From positions 2,046,001 through 2,110,000 of the forward strand of contig JACCLO010000011.1 of the NCBI GenBank assembly GCA_029448655.1: a stretch of DNA of 64,000 bases, read 5' to 3'. This DNA is from Wolfiporia cocos. Lineage: Eukaryota; Basidiomycota; Agaricomycetes; Polyporales; Phaeolaceae. This document shows positions 32,640-43,600 of this stretch, piece after piece (the stretch's first letter is position 1; the number at the start of each line of letters is the position of its first letter). Below the pieces are notes generated by a model. It had not been told where the DNA came from. It ran no database searches and was given only the letters and a program-made list of their open reading frames with translations. The position numbers and the translations under genes are program-made.

Positions 32640-35600
32640 GCTTTTGAGTGTTGGGGTTGTTCTGACTCGCATTCGGTGGTAGCTTTTTATCAGCTCCTTG
32701 GAATGCTCCAAGTTCGCCTCGTCTTCCCATGAGTTGTCGGCTGTGGAATAGCCTTTCCACTTGACGAAGTATTGATGCTTCTTTCCTGGCCATCTGTCAG
32801 CCAAGATAGCTTCGACTTCATATTCCTCCTGCCCCTTAATGATATCCGGTGGCGGCCATAGGTAATTGGGTCCGTGCACCCTTGTTTCTTTGAATGGTTT
32901 TAGTAGGGCAGTGTGGAATACCGGATGAATTTTCCAGCTCGCCGGTAACTGCAGCCGGTATGTCGTGGGTCCCATCTTTTCTGTGATGGTGAAGGGTCCT
33001 TCTCTTTTTGGTGCTAGTTTGTTTGATTCATAGGGGATCGTTAGGTTCTTGGCATCGAGCCAGACCTTGTCCCCTTTCTCAAGCTTTGGCAGTTCCCTAC
33101 AAACCGCCCTGCCATTCTTTTCTGGGCTAATTCATGCGCGATGAATGCCATCTTTCGCGCCTCTTTGACCTTCTTGATCCTATCGACGGCTGCCGGGACG
33201 TTTCCTACTCTGTCATAGTCTGGGAATCCTCTCGGAACGTATCCTAGGATTATTTCAAGTGGCGCTGGCCGGTTTTCGGTCCGTCTGGTGTTGTGCACAA
33301 ATTCGACGTCAGGCAGTCGTTGTACCCATTGAAAAGGGTCGTTCATGCAATAGATACGAAGGTATACTTCGATCTGTTGGTTCATCCTTTCCGTTTGTCC
33401 GTCTCTCTGGGGATGGTATGCTGTACTCATTGCTGACTCCGTTCCCTGCAGCTTGCATAATTCCCTGAATAGTTTTGATGTGAATTGTGGTCCCCTGTCC
33501 GAGATGATTTTTCGGGGGATGCCGTATTGTGAATATATCTTTTGATGGAATATTTCTGCGGCCCCTTTGCTTGTAATTGTCTTGTCGCATGGGGTGAGAG
33601 AGATGGCCTTGGATAGGCCATGGTCGACAATCACCATCATGGAGTCATACTTTCCGACTCTTGGCAGGTCGGTGACAAAATCGACCGAGCACTGTGAGAA
33701 GGGGAGGGCGTCTTCCCGTGTCGGTATTGGTTGCAAAGGGGGTTTTAGCGGATTCCTATCAGGTTTCATCTGTTGACAGATTGCACAGCCCCGGACGTAT
33801 TCCGCTATCATTGTTCTCATGTCAGGCCACCAAAAGTGGGTCGTAACCTGTACTGTTGTACCCCAGATCCCAGGGTGTCCGGCCGGGATCGTGTCGTGGT
33901 ATTTTGAGATGACGTCCCGTCGAAAGTCCTCGTCTTTTGGCACGTACATCCTGCCCCTGTAGAGCAGTATTCCATCCGTTTGTTGCCATTCATCTGCGGT
34001 GGTTCTCGCGGGGAATTCGCCTGTGCCCCCTAGAGCACGGATCGCCTGTTCCGCGGATTCATCTCGATCGTTGGCGTTCTTGATTCAATCAATGATCGGG
34101 ATCTGGATTGCATGGACGACGAGTTCGTCTGGAATCATGGTGATTCCCTCGTTGTCCTCGTTGCTTTCGTCCAGGTGGTACAACCTGGAAAGTGTGTCGG
34201 CCATGACTAGTTTCCTTCCGGGGACGTGCTGCAATTTCAGGTCGAATTGTGAAAGGAATAGATGCCATCTCGCTTGTCGCCGATTTAGGCGCTGTGCGCT
34301 TCTCCAGTACGTCAGGTTTTGATGATCACTTCGGATCAAGATCCGATGCGGTGCTCCTTCCAATAGGTGCCGCCATTCTTCTAATGCTCGGACTATTCCG
34401 AGTAGTTCGCGATCGTAGATTTCGTAGTTCCGTTCTGTTGATGTCAGGGATTGTGAGAGATATCCCACTGGTTGTTCGCACCCTGTTTCATCTGTTTGTT
34501 TCAGCACTGCTCCTGTGGCGAACTGAGATGCATCTGTTTCGAGGATGAATGGTTTCTCCTTGTCTGGTGTTCCTAGCGTGGGCGCCGTCGCGAATGCCTG
34601 CTTCATGAAGTCGAACGCTCTCTGTTCTTTGTCCGTCCACTGGAACCCCGTTCCTGTGACCGTTTTTGTGAGGTCTACCAGGGGTCGTGCGTGCGTTGAG
34701 TAGTGGTCAATGAATTTTCGATAGAAGTTCACGAACCTTAGGAAGGATCTGACTTCCTTGAGATTTCGAGGAGTCGGCCATTCTTTAATCCCGTTGAGTT
34801 TCGCTGGGTCCATCTGGATGTTCCCTGGGGTGATGACCAGCCCTAGGAACTCAACTCGGTCGACGCCAAAGGCGCATTTCTCGGGTTTCACAAAGAGGTG
34901 GTTGTCCACTAATTTCTGAAGGATCCGCCGTTCCCGTTCTTTGTGTGTTTTCTCATCTTCTGAGAAAACAAGGATGTCGTCCATATAAACAAGCACCCAT
35001 CCTTCGAGGATTTCTTCTTTCAGGATTTCATTCATCATTGCCTGAAAGGTCCCGGGTGCGTTGCACAATCCAAAAAACATAACTGTGGGCTCGTACAACC
35101 CTCAGTTTGTTTTGAAGGCTGCTTTGCATTCGTCTCCCTTCTTGATCTGCACGTTGTTGTATCCCGCTCTAAGGTCCATTTTTGTGAAGATCTTTGCTCC
35201 TTTTAGCTTTTCCAGGAGCTCTGAGATCAGTGGCAAGGGATAGACGTTCTTTATCGTCCCTTCGTTCAGATATCGATAATCTTGACAGGGTCGTAGGCCG
35301 CTGTCTTTCTTTGGAACGAAAAAGAATGGTGACGCCATCGGGGATTTTGAAGGGACTATGAATCCCTTGGCCAAGTTTTCTTTTAGGAATTCGTCCAGCG
35401 CCTGTTGCTCTTTAGGCGAGAGTGCATAGACTTTGCAGTCTTTCGGCACGAAATTGGGTTTTAATTCGATTGCGTGGTCCCATGGTCTCGACGGGGGGAA
35501 CACTGCTGCGGACTCCTTGCTGAACACCTTGGCGAAGTCCAGTAGGTGTTTCGGGACCATTTCTTCAATCGTCCGTTCTGGTTCGGGGGTTTTCTGCGCG

Positions 35601-35876
35601 AATTCTTGGGATTTCATTAATGCTTTCCTGACAGCATTGATGATTTGTATCTTCGTTCAGAATTTCCTTCGCGTCTCCCCTTTTTTCCCTATGATCTTGG
35701 GGTCTGCTTTCGTGAAGCGTCGGATTGCTTCATATTCTTCAGGAGTGTATAATCGTTGATTTGTTTCTTCTGGTTGGTCCGTGGATCCAAACCCTTTTTC
35801 CCCTCGTTCTGTCTCGTCTAGGTCTTCGACCTCTATGATGTCGGGGGTGAGGTGTCGTTCGAATATTATCTGGGCT
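32640..35876 (-). pseudogene. pol: Pol of element C: dUTPase end, RT, RNase H, integrase, chromodomain
   Basis: The minus frame continues the dUTPase started at 46,099-46,838, broken only by element B: its motif 5, ERGEKGFGSTD, lies at about 35,800. RT follows ([24 protein letters not shown] box in VLVYMDDILVF), RNase H (ETDASQFATGAVL), integrase zinc finger and core (SQCSVDFVTDLPR, ISDRGPQFTSKLF, QRDGQTERMNQ), and chromodomain (EEYEVEAILADRWPG ... FVKWKGYSTADNSWEDEANL). Lesions: TGA at 35,657-35,659, 35,099-35,101 and 34,085-34,087, and a frameshift near 33,100. The copy is dead. RT and integrase are clearly divergent from A/E/B. Confidence 0.9.
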
Positions 35877-36417
35877 TGTCACAGATTTTCCTAAGCTAAC
35901 GCTTATTTTTTCCCTATTTTTCCCTAACGTTCTACAATTCCTACGCAATTGTCTCACTATAAGTTCCTAGTTCATATAGTTGTATTAACCTAAACGTCAC
36001 ATGTACGGCTCCGGTTCCCGTTACCGATCTTATCTTTATCTTATCTTAGATAGCAACTCTCTGTCATCTTATCTTCATCGTAGACAGACTTTCACGTCAC
36101 AAGACTCATCACGAGTTCTTACTCATCGCGCGTCAGCACGATGACAATGCCCGACCGGCATATTACTCATACCCAGTACCAGGGGTCCTGCCCTTGTATC
36201 AATAGTCTTACCCGCGGTCCCGTTGGTCCCGCACAGTGTATTAGAGGTCCTACTAGACATGTATATATACTGTACTCTGAGTCGCTTAGGACTCAGACTA
36301 GTTCTTCTATCGACTACTGCTATTAGCCCCCCAAGCTAGTAGCTCTTAAACCTCTGCTTATAAAGCTTTGTTACTCGTCCAACACCGCTTCAACAATCTA
36401 TAAGTAAGTCTGCGTCA
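35877..36417 (+). mobile_element. 5' LTR of element B (TSD GGGCT)
   Basis: This 541-bp LTR starts TGTCACAGATTTTCCTAAGC and ends GTAAGTCTGCGTCA. The TSD GGGCT is at 35,872-35,876. TATATATA begins at 36,262 and the inferred transcript start, AGACTAGTTCT (36,295-36,305), is 33 nt downstream, the same spacing as in element A. By-eye comparison of the full length found no difference from the 3' LTR at 45,553-46,093. The insertion interrupts the dUTPase of element C. Confidence 0.95.
36404..36409 (+). promoter_or_regulatory. Splice-donor-like hexamer in the LTR
   Basis: GTAAGT lies 8 nt before the LTR end. The same or a GTGAGT hexamer occupies the corresponding place in most LTRs of the window. 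In B the plausible partners are acceptor-like runs TTTTTCTGATCTAG before the ORF0 ATG (AG at 37,009-37,010) and TTTTTTCTATTTTTAG before the gag ATG (AG at 38,085-38,086). Confidence 0.4.
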
Positions 36418-36419
36418 TT

Positions 36420-36430
36420 AGAACTAGTCT
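36420..36430 (+). promoter_or_regulatory. Self-complementary primer binding site, element B
   Basis: AGAACTAGTCT, two bases after the LTR, is the exact reverse complement of AGACTAGTTCT at 36,295-36,305. The sequence differs from A/E's site, yet the pairing is kept. Confidence 0.85.
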
Positions 36431-37023
36431 TTCTTTACCCCCCGGCCGCCAGGCCCTGGGGTTGTTGTGGCTGTTCTTTTTCTGCTCTAGGCTGGTCGCC
36501 GTGTGCCACACATTCTTTTACAGGTTTTGTTGAGATCTGGGGGATAACGCCGACGCCTAGGCTTAAGGGCCGGCGCTGCTCTCTGAGAAGAGGCGGCGCT
36601 GTTACCTGTCCGCGAACCGCTGCCAACCCATGGGTGATACCCAGACCGGCATGTTCAGAGACGGGGGCTTATGATCCAGGCCCAAGGATCTGGCTTTGCC
36701 TTTACGGCAGCCCAGGCCCGTGGCTAGCACCCAAGTCGAAAGACAGCCCCGTGACTTAATGTACGGAGGCGGTGTGCAGCGACCCACGGTGTCCTCAGCT
36801 GAAGCCATGGTTAACCACCCTGAGTGTAATACTCTAAACAGAACCGTCCGGCAGGATTAGGTCATCCCTGCCGTTTGTATTCCCAGAATCTTCCGGCTGC
36901 GCTTAGAGAGAAGCCAGTACGACGCCGACATCACCGACTAAGGCACACGGACGACATCAAGAACAGCCCGTTCCCGGCATCTTTAGATAGTACATCTTTT
37001 TCTGATCTAGGTTATCCATAGCC
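36431..37023 (+). other. Leader of element B
   Basis: There is no gene here. The leader contains the 16-mer TGAGATCTGGGGGATA (36,531-36,546) shared with A and E, preceded by an acceptor-like CATTCTTTTACAG, and a second acceptor-like run directly before the ORF0 ATG. Confidence 0.6.
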
Positions 37024-37953
37024 ATGCCAGCCGACCGATACCAGGAGTCCGTCAAGCGGCTGCAGAACTCGTACAAGCGAGGGCCGCTTTTCGCCAAACC
37101 CAAGAAGGAGTACGAGTCGCAGGCGGCACCTACATATAGTACCGTAGTTACTAATGCCGCCACCGGGAAACCGGAGCGATGGGACAACCTCCATCCTTGG
37201 AGTAAGAAGAGGGTCCAGGCCCTCATTCCGAACACCAAGTACCGGGGTCCTAGCTGGAACCCGGACGCACCATGGAGAAAGATTGTGGTGAAGCGCACGC
37301 AGAAAGAAATTGACGCGGCGCTGGAACAACGATACGACGAATACGACAGACTAAGGGAAGCAGCGGAGCAGTACCGAGCTGAGCGCGCCCGCGAGCGACA
37401 CCTAGAAAGTGCTGCCGAGCAGGCCTACCTCGACCAAGTCTCCATGGAATACAAAGCCAAACACCCAGACCCCCCAGCCGACCTCAAGGACCGAGTCCTT
37501 TCGAAGGAAGCAGCTGCCCGCATCGCAAAAGAGATCCGGCTCGAACCCGAATGGGTCGCCGATCACTTCCACCTTCTACCCGACGACACCGACAGAGAGC
37601 GCGTCTGCATCACATGGAAGAAGTACCAGCAGGCGCTCCGTATGCTCCCAATCCTGGAGCAGACGGACAACATTCTCTGTCGACTATTCCACATCATATA
37701 CAAAGATACACCCTTCGCCAACGAGCACGACAGCAAAAACGTTGTCGAGCAAATCCGGAAGTATAGACGCTTCTCGGATGCCTTTTTCCAGGCCGCCCTC
37801 TATGGACGGATCTCGAATAAGGAGCTCAGGGAAATCGAACGCGACGCGAATGCAATTCGCAAGTACCTACGTAATGGAAACGTCTTGAATGGTAGCATAC
37901 GAGCAGCAGTAAAGGGACTATCTCGGCTTAGATACACATTCCCCGAGTTGTAA
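37024..37953 (+). CDS. ORF0 of element B, divergent pre-gag protein
   Basis: The gene starts at an ATG (37,024) and encodes 309 uninterrupted residues. It is in the same position as the A/E ORF0. It keeps the N-terminal ATGKPERWDNLHPW block (A: YTGKLHLWEIPVHM), a long Glu/Arg-rich helix around residues 95-145 likely to form a coiled coil, and a C-terminal helical domain with ALYGRISNKELREIERDAN in the place of A's RARRGRITNREWRIMKKYC, ending in a short aromatic strand (LRYTFPEL). There is no membrane segment or catalytic motif. That this frame stayed open while B's pol gathered three stops is notable. Function unknown; homology is inferred from motif order. Confidence 0.8.
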   Translation: MPADRYQESVKRLQNSYKRGPLFAKPKKEYESQAAPTYSTVVTNAATGKPERWDNLHPWSKKRVQALIPNTKYRGPSWNPDAPWRKIVVKRTQKEIDAALEQRYDEYDRLREAAEQYRAERARERHLESAAEQAYLDQVSMEYKAKHPDPPADLKDRVLSKEAAARIAKEIRLEPEWVADHFHLLPDDTDRERVCITWKKYQQALRMLPILEQTDNILCRLFHIIYKDTPFANEHDSKNVVEQIRKYRRFSDAFFQAALYGRISNKELREIERDANAIRKYLRNGNVLNGSIRAAVKGLSRLRYTFPEL

Positions 37954-38491
37954 TAGTATCACACCAATATGACGCCTGATAAGGCTCATAATTACTCCTG
38001 ATATCATAACCTGATAAGGTTGATCGGATCAACACACTGGCATCAACACATGGCATGGACCGAAGACTTCTTTTTTCTATTTTTAGGAAACTTCTCACAA
38101 GAACAAGACGCTTATCATTTCCCAACAGACATGTCCGGATCTGAATCCAGCCAATCCAACGTTCAGACCCCCACCCGTCCTCAGGTGACTGGCCCGACAG
38201 GGTCTGCACCTCCCCCGCTTGGCGCCAGAACAGTGGCACCAGCACCCCAGTCCATCAGGACTAGACGCGCTCTCCCCCCGCTCTTCACAGGAGCAAGTGG
38301 GGACGTCGTCGCGGAAGAACAATTCCCGGTGACGACAGAACGCGTAGTCCCGGCCAACCCCACACTACCCTCTGAATTTGGTAGCTACGTCACGCTCCCC
38401 AACGTTCGAATTCGGGAAATAGAATACCCGAACCAGACGGCTCTCCAAGCCAGGCTCTTGGAAAATGTCCCGGAACAGGCTCACGCCGACC

Positions 38492-39108
38492 TGTCACAGA
38501 CTTACCTGTCTGTGCGACCCTGGCTACAGGGGAACCCCCACATGCCTGCATAGAGTGAGCAGAAGGCAACGACGTACTCATAGGTCAGCCCTAGTGAACT
38601 CATAGGTCCACCCATAAGGTGCCCAGCCGCCGAGGCGAACTCATAGGTCCACCCTAGGAGTGCCCAGCCGCTAAGGCCCCCAGACGTCGAGTCTCAACCC
38701 ACAGACTAGCAGTCAAGATGAGGCCCCGGGCCAGCAGCAACACAGACAGTGTGGTAAGAAAGGAGCTTGCGCTCAATGACGAGAATCCTAAAGATGGGGA
38801 GTAAGCCCCATCTTGTCGTATCTTATATACATGAGCGTGGATACTACTAGTACTACCCTAAAGAGATGGCCTGTGCGCCGTATCTAAGGGATCAGGTGAC
38901 AAGTAACGCTACATGACATACTGTGACCATAAGTGACTGTACCTGAGGCGCGCGCTACCCTACAGCGCTAACCAGGCGGTCAGGTGATCTATATACTCTG
39001 AGAGCGACGTGGAGGTAACTAAGGAGTAGTGGAGCGACGTACGCCTAGCGCCGCCCATACAACCTATAGTGAGGGACATACAGTAGCCCCCTGGGCATAT
39101 CCGTGACA
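38492..39108 (-). mobile_element. Solo LTR with TSD CGACC inside B gag
   Basis: This 617-bp minus-oriented LTR is flanked by CGACC (38,487-38,491 and 39,109-39,113). On its own strand it ends GGTAAGTCTGTGACA. The reversed promoter box TATATACATG lies near 38,826. It inserted against B's direction of transcription. Confidence 0.92.
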
Positions 39109-40611
39109 CGACCTCCAGGACACAATCCAGGCCATTTATAATGGCATCTCCCCCATCTTGAACGCATCCGCCGATATGACGGATGAGTCGATGCTATGCC
39201 TGAAAAGGCAGCTCGACTCCCGGTTCAAGGCGGTCTTCGGGAGAATGGATGACCTCAGAACGTACACACGCGCAATCACAAGCCGTGTGTTGGCACTGGA
39301 GCAAGCGGCCGCTAGAACCACAGCGCCCGCTACGACATCAGGGGGGCTGTTCGGCACCAGCCGGACAGCCGGCCCATCACAACAGGACTTCGACGCCCTC
39401 CTCGCTCGAGTCAGCAAGCTCGAGAATGCACCACCCCCCGCCACCACGTCAGCCCCTACGGGGCAAACAATCGTCATGAAGCAGAAGGCAACGCCTCCCC
39501 CCGAATTCTCGGGCGATGGCAGCAAGGTCTCGGTACGAGAGTGGCTCCGCAAGTGCATCATGTACTTCGGAGTTGCCGGTATCACCGCCGATCGCGAAAG
39601 GATCGTGCAGGCCCTGCAACACCTGTCCGGCTCTGCATTCGACTATCAAGAACAACGCATCCGTGACTCCGCCGACCCGACGAAAGACCTCGGCACGTGG
39701 GTAGCATTCGAGGAACAGATGGAAAGGGTATATGGAAAGAAGACGGATGAGGAAATTGCGAAGAAGGAGATTGAATCCTACTTCGGAACGGAGGGAAGGA
39801 AAAAAGCGTCGGCCAACTTCTACACGTACGCGGAGCGCCTGAGGCAACTTGCCAAAAAGGCAAAGACCGACAACACGACCTTGATGGATAAGCTGAAGGA
39901 TGTCATGCCTGAAAAGGTAAAAGACGCCTTTGCCCTTGCAAAGGTCTGGGGGCAGAAGCTCCCCACCGAATGGGAACTGTACCTAGACCAGGCAATCAGC
40001 ATCCACAAGGAGGTCTACCGTGACGAGATACGCAGCAGTATATTCGACGACGGGAAGAAGGAGGAGAAGAAGGTGGCGAGCTCAGGGAAGAGCTCGCACA
40101 CAATCACGAAGGACTCGCAAACCAGTTCCCGACAGGGAACCAGCAGTGGCGGGTCCGGGCAAAAGGAACAAAAGATCCCCAAGGGATCGGTACCAGGCAC
40201 GGTCATCAAAAAGACCAAGGCGGGGAAGTACTACTTCTGGGCTCCCCCCCACAAATGCGCAATCTGCAAGCGCGACAATTGCCAATCCGGAGGTACCAAA
40301 TGTTTCTGGAAGCCATCCACGTCCGCCGGGACAACTACAACAACATCAACCACAGTCTCCAAGGCACCGGCAGCCGGCGGAGACAAACGCAAAGGACGAC
40401 ACGTTCGGGAAATAGTACGCGAGTACTTTGTCCCGGATGATGAGGAGGTACCCGCTGATCCAACAGTGGGGGCCATCATACACTCCGCGCACATAGAGGA
40501 GGTTCCCGAAGAACCATCACCGGCCAAGTCCGGCTCCCTCTCCCCCCTATCAACCTTAACTCCATCCGGATCGGAGAAGAGTTACGAGTTCCTTTCGGGA
40601 AAGAACTCGGG

Positions 40612-40618
40612 TTTTTTC
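40612..40618 (+). promoter_or_regulatory. Candidate -1 frameshift heptamer at the B gag/pol junction
   Basis: In the gag frame the sequence reads GGT TTT TTC, giving T TTT TTC, a classical X XXY YYZ slippery heptamer. Slipping back one base enters the pol frame, open through CGA AGG TCG and on into protease. The gag stop is 12 nt further on. A downstream stimulatory structure was not identified. Confidence 0.55.
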
Positions 40619-43600
40619 GAAGGTCGCATGTGAAAGCTTGCTCATGTACGACCCAATCATGTAATACCACCGCGACAGAGAGTATAAACAGTGTTTATCA
40701 TAATAACGCGCGCGACACGTCTGCTTCATTTAGTATTGACGTTACTCTCTGGGTATACGGAACATCCACGCAAGCCCAAGCACTCTGACACAGATTTACT
40801 GTGACGTACGATACTAACGCCCCGCCTATAACCTAACGTCTAAGGCTAAGACCTAACGTCTTGAAGGGCGACTGGATGGGTGTTGACTAACGACCCAAGG
40901 TAGACAGTAACCAAGTAGTTATGTCGACCACCAGTCTAGCATGCAGAGGTTCAGAGTATAACTGAGGGACTCGCCCCAATGCCGATGATAATCGAACTGA
41001 GGTAGTAAGACCTCAGCGAGTAGGTTTATATACATGGGGAGACAACACGCTACTATAGAAGTACTGCCCTAAAGGCATGGGCCGTGCGCTATCTATCATG
41101 TGCCCCAGTATACACCATGTGACCTACTTATCATGTGACCGTATGTCCTGGCGGACGAGTACGCTATATACCACTACACTACCGGGCACCAGTCATGTGA
41201 CTACTAGAACGTGAAGTCCTAGGTTCGAGCCTAGGGGGGGTAATACATTAAAACATGCCACAAAATCTGTGACACACTCATCGACTCTGGAGCGTCAATA
41301 AGCGTAATAGACACCAGTTTCGTTGAAAAACACCGACTATTAGTCAGTCCAGCTGAACCGCCTATCACTGTAAGAAATGCAGACGGCAGCTACAACTCCG
41401 CAGGAAGCATTGACAAACAAGTCAAAGCTTACGTCCAACATGGTGACCACAAGGAAACCATTAGATTCTACATAATGGATCTAGGAAAGCAGGAGATAAT
41501 CTTGGGACATGACTGGCTAGTAAAACATAACCCACACTTCGATTGGAAGGAGGGTAAAATGGATTACAGTCGATGTATGGAAGCAGGAAAATGCATCCAC
41601 GCTAGGAAACGCCCGACAGGGCCATCGCACGAAGAGCACGCGGAGCTCGGCGAAGAGGAACACTACCTCTGGGAACTTCCTTATGACGAAATAGGAAAGG
41701 AAGACCCAACGAATCCGTTTGTCAACTGGATACAAACTCTAGACGACACGGACGAAGCCTTACTGGCTGAACTGGTTACGGAGATACTGTCTCTTGACAA
41801 AGAGACGGAAACTAGTTACGAACCACCCGAAAAGTGGAAGGAACTAGTTCCCAAGGAGTATCAGGAATTCTGACCCACGGTTTTTTCGCATAAAGCATCC
41901 GACAGGATGCCCACGTGAAAGGAATATGATCACGCCATCGATATCAAAGAAGGCGCGACCTACCCAAAAGCCGCCAAGCCATACCCTATGGCACCTGCAG
42001 AACGGAACTCTCTAGATGAGTGGATCGACGAAGAACTCCGCAAAGGCTACATCCAACCAAGTCAATCCCCTTTCACCAGCCCTGTCTTTTTCGTAAAAAA
42101 GAAAGATGGAGGCCTAAGAATGGTAGTCGACTACAGGAAACTGAATGAAATAACAGTACAGAACAAATACCCGATTCCTCGCATATCAGATCTAATCGAT
42201 CAGCTATCCTCCGCCTCTATTTTTACAAAAATAGACCTAAGGTGGGGATACAACAATGTGCGAATCAAGGAAGGCAACGAATGGAAGACCGCGTTTATTA
42301 CACATCGCGGTCTCTACGAAGCAACGGTTATGTACTTCGGTTTCTGTAACGCACCCGGCACATTCCAGGCAATGATGAATGACGTCTTAGCCGACTTCAT
42401 TAGAACCGGCAAGGTTATCGTTTACCTAGACGACATTCTCATATTCGGAAATGACTTGAAAGAGCATCGCGCCATTGTAAAAGGAGTCCTAAAAAGACTC
42501 CAGGATTGCGATCTCTTTGCCAAGCCAGAGAAATGCTTCTTTGAGCAGAGTTCGATTGAATATCTCGGACTCATCATCTCGAAAAACAAAATCGAGATGG
42601 ACCCAAAGAAGTACTCAGGAGTACAAGACTGGCCGCAACCTCGCAAGGTTAAAGAAGTCCAAGCTTTCCTAGGATTTGCCAACTTCTATCGAAGGTTTAT
42701 CCAGGACTTCTCACGGCTAGCCCGACCCCTCACTCAGCTCACCAAAAAGGACCAGAAATGGACCTGGGGTGACAAGGAGAACCAAGCATTCGAAACCCTA
42801 AAAAGGGCTTTTACGAGCGCTCCGATTCTACGCATACCAGACCAAGACCAACCATTCCGTATCGAATCCGACGCATCGGACTTCGCGACAGGCACAGTCT
42901 TATCGCAACTGGACCCTTCTGATAAGAAGTACCACCCAGTAGCGTTTTATTCTAAGACAATGTCAGCACCCGAACGGAATTACGAGGTATATGATAAGGA
43001 ACTCCTAGCCATCATTTGAAGTCTCGAAGAATGGCGACATTATCTCGAAGGTCACAAACTGGAATTTGAAATATGGACAGACCACGCAAATCTGACCTAT
43101 TTCAAAACTGCGCAGAAACTCACACGCAGACAGGCACGATGGGCCTTATACCTCACCCGATTCAACTTCAAGTTGTATCACAAACCAGGGAAAACAATGC
43201 TAACGGCAGACCCTCTGTCCAGGCGTCCAGATCATGAAGAGGGGGTGGAACTCGACAATAGGGATCAGATACTTCTGAAACCAGAATTTTTCGCTACGGA
43301 ATTCGCCGTCCGAGCAGTCGAGGCCTCTCATCAATCAGAGAATAATCCTTCTCAAGAGACGTCCCTCCTAGAGACAATCTGCCTAGCACTACGAGATGAG
43401 AAGATAACAAAGGACTACCAGGCCTTACTCTCATCAGGTCCCAGAGAATTCAAGAAGGATCTCCAGAAATGGAACTTCGAGAACGGACTTCTTCTCCATC
43501 GTGGGAAGATATACGTACCAGACATCCAAGTACTACGCGACCAGGTGCTATCAATGCACCACGACCACGCCACAGCAGGCCACTTCGGTCGATGGAAAAC

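Larger units (their letters stand above)
38131..40633 (+). pseudogene. gag: Gag of element B, split by a solo LTR
   Basis: From the ATG at 38,131, the frame runs to 38,491, is interrupted by a solo LTR (38,492-39,108), and resumes in frame at 39,114, giving 626 codons if the insertion and one TSD copy are ignored. Features: Pro-rich N-terminus, coiled-coil-like stretch, capsid start PPPEFSGDGSKVSVREWLRK, and a nucleocapsid site reading CAICKRDNCQSGGTKC, which lacks the expected His. An in-frame ATG at 38,050 lies before an acceptor-like AG, so 38,131 is preferred. Gag ends in an overlap with pol that carries a TTTTTTC slippery heptamer. Confidence 0.88.
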
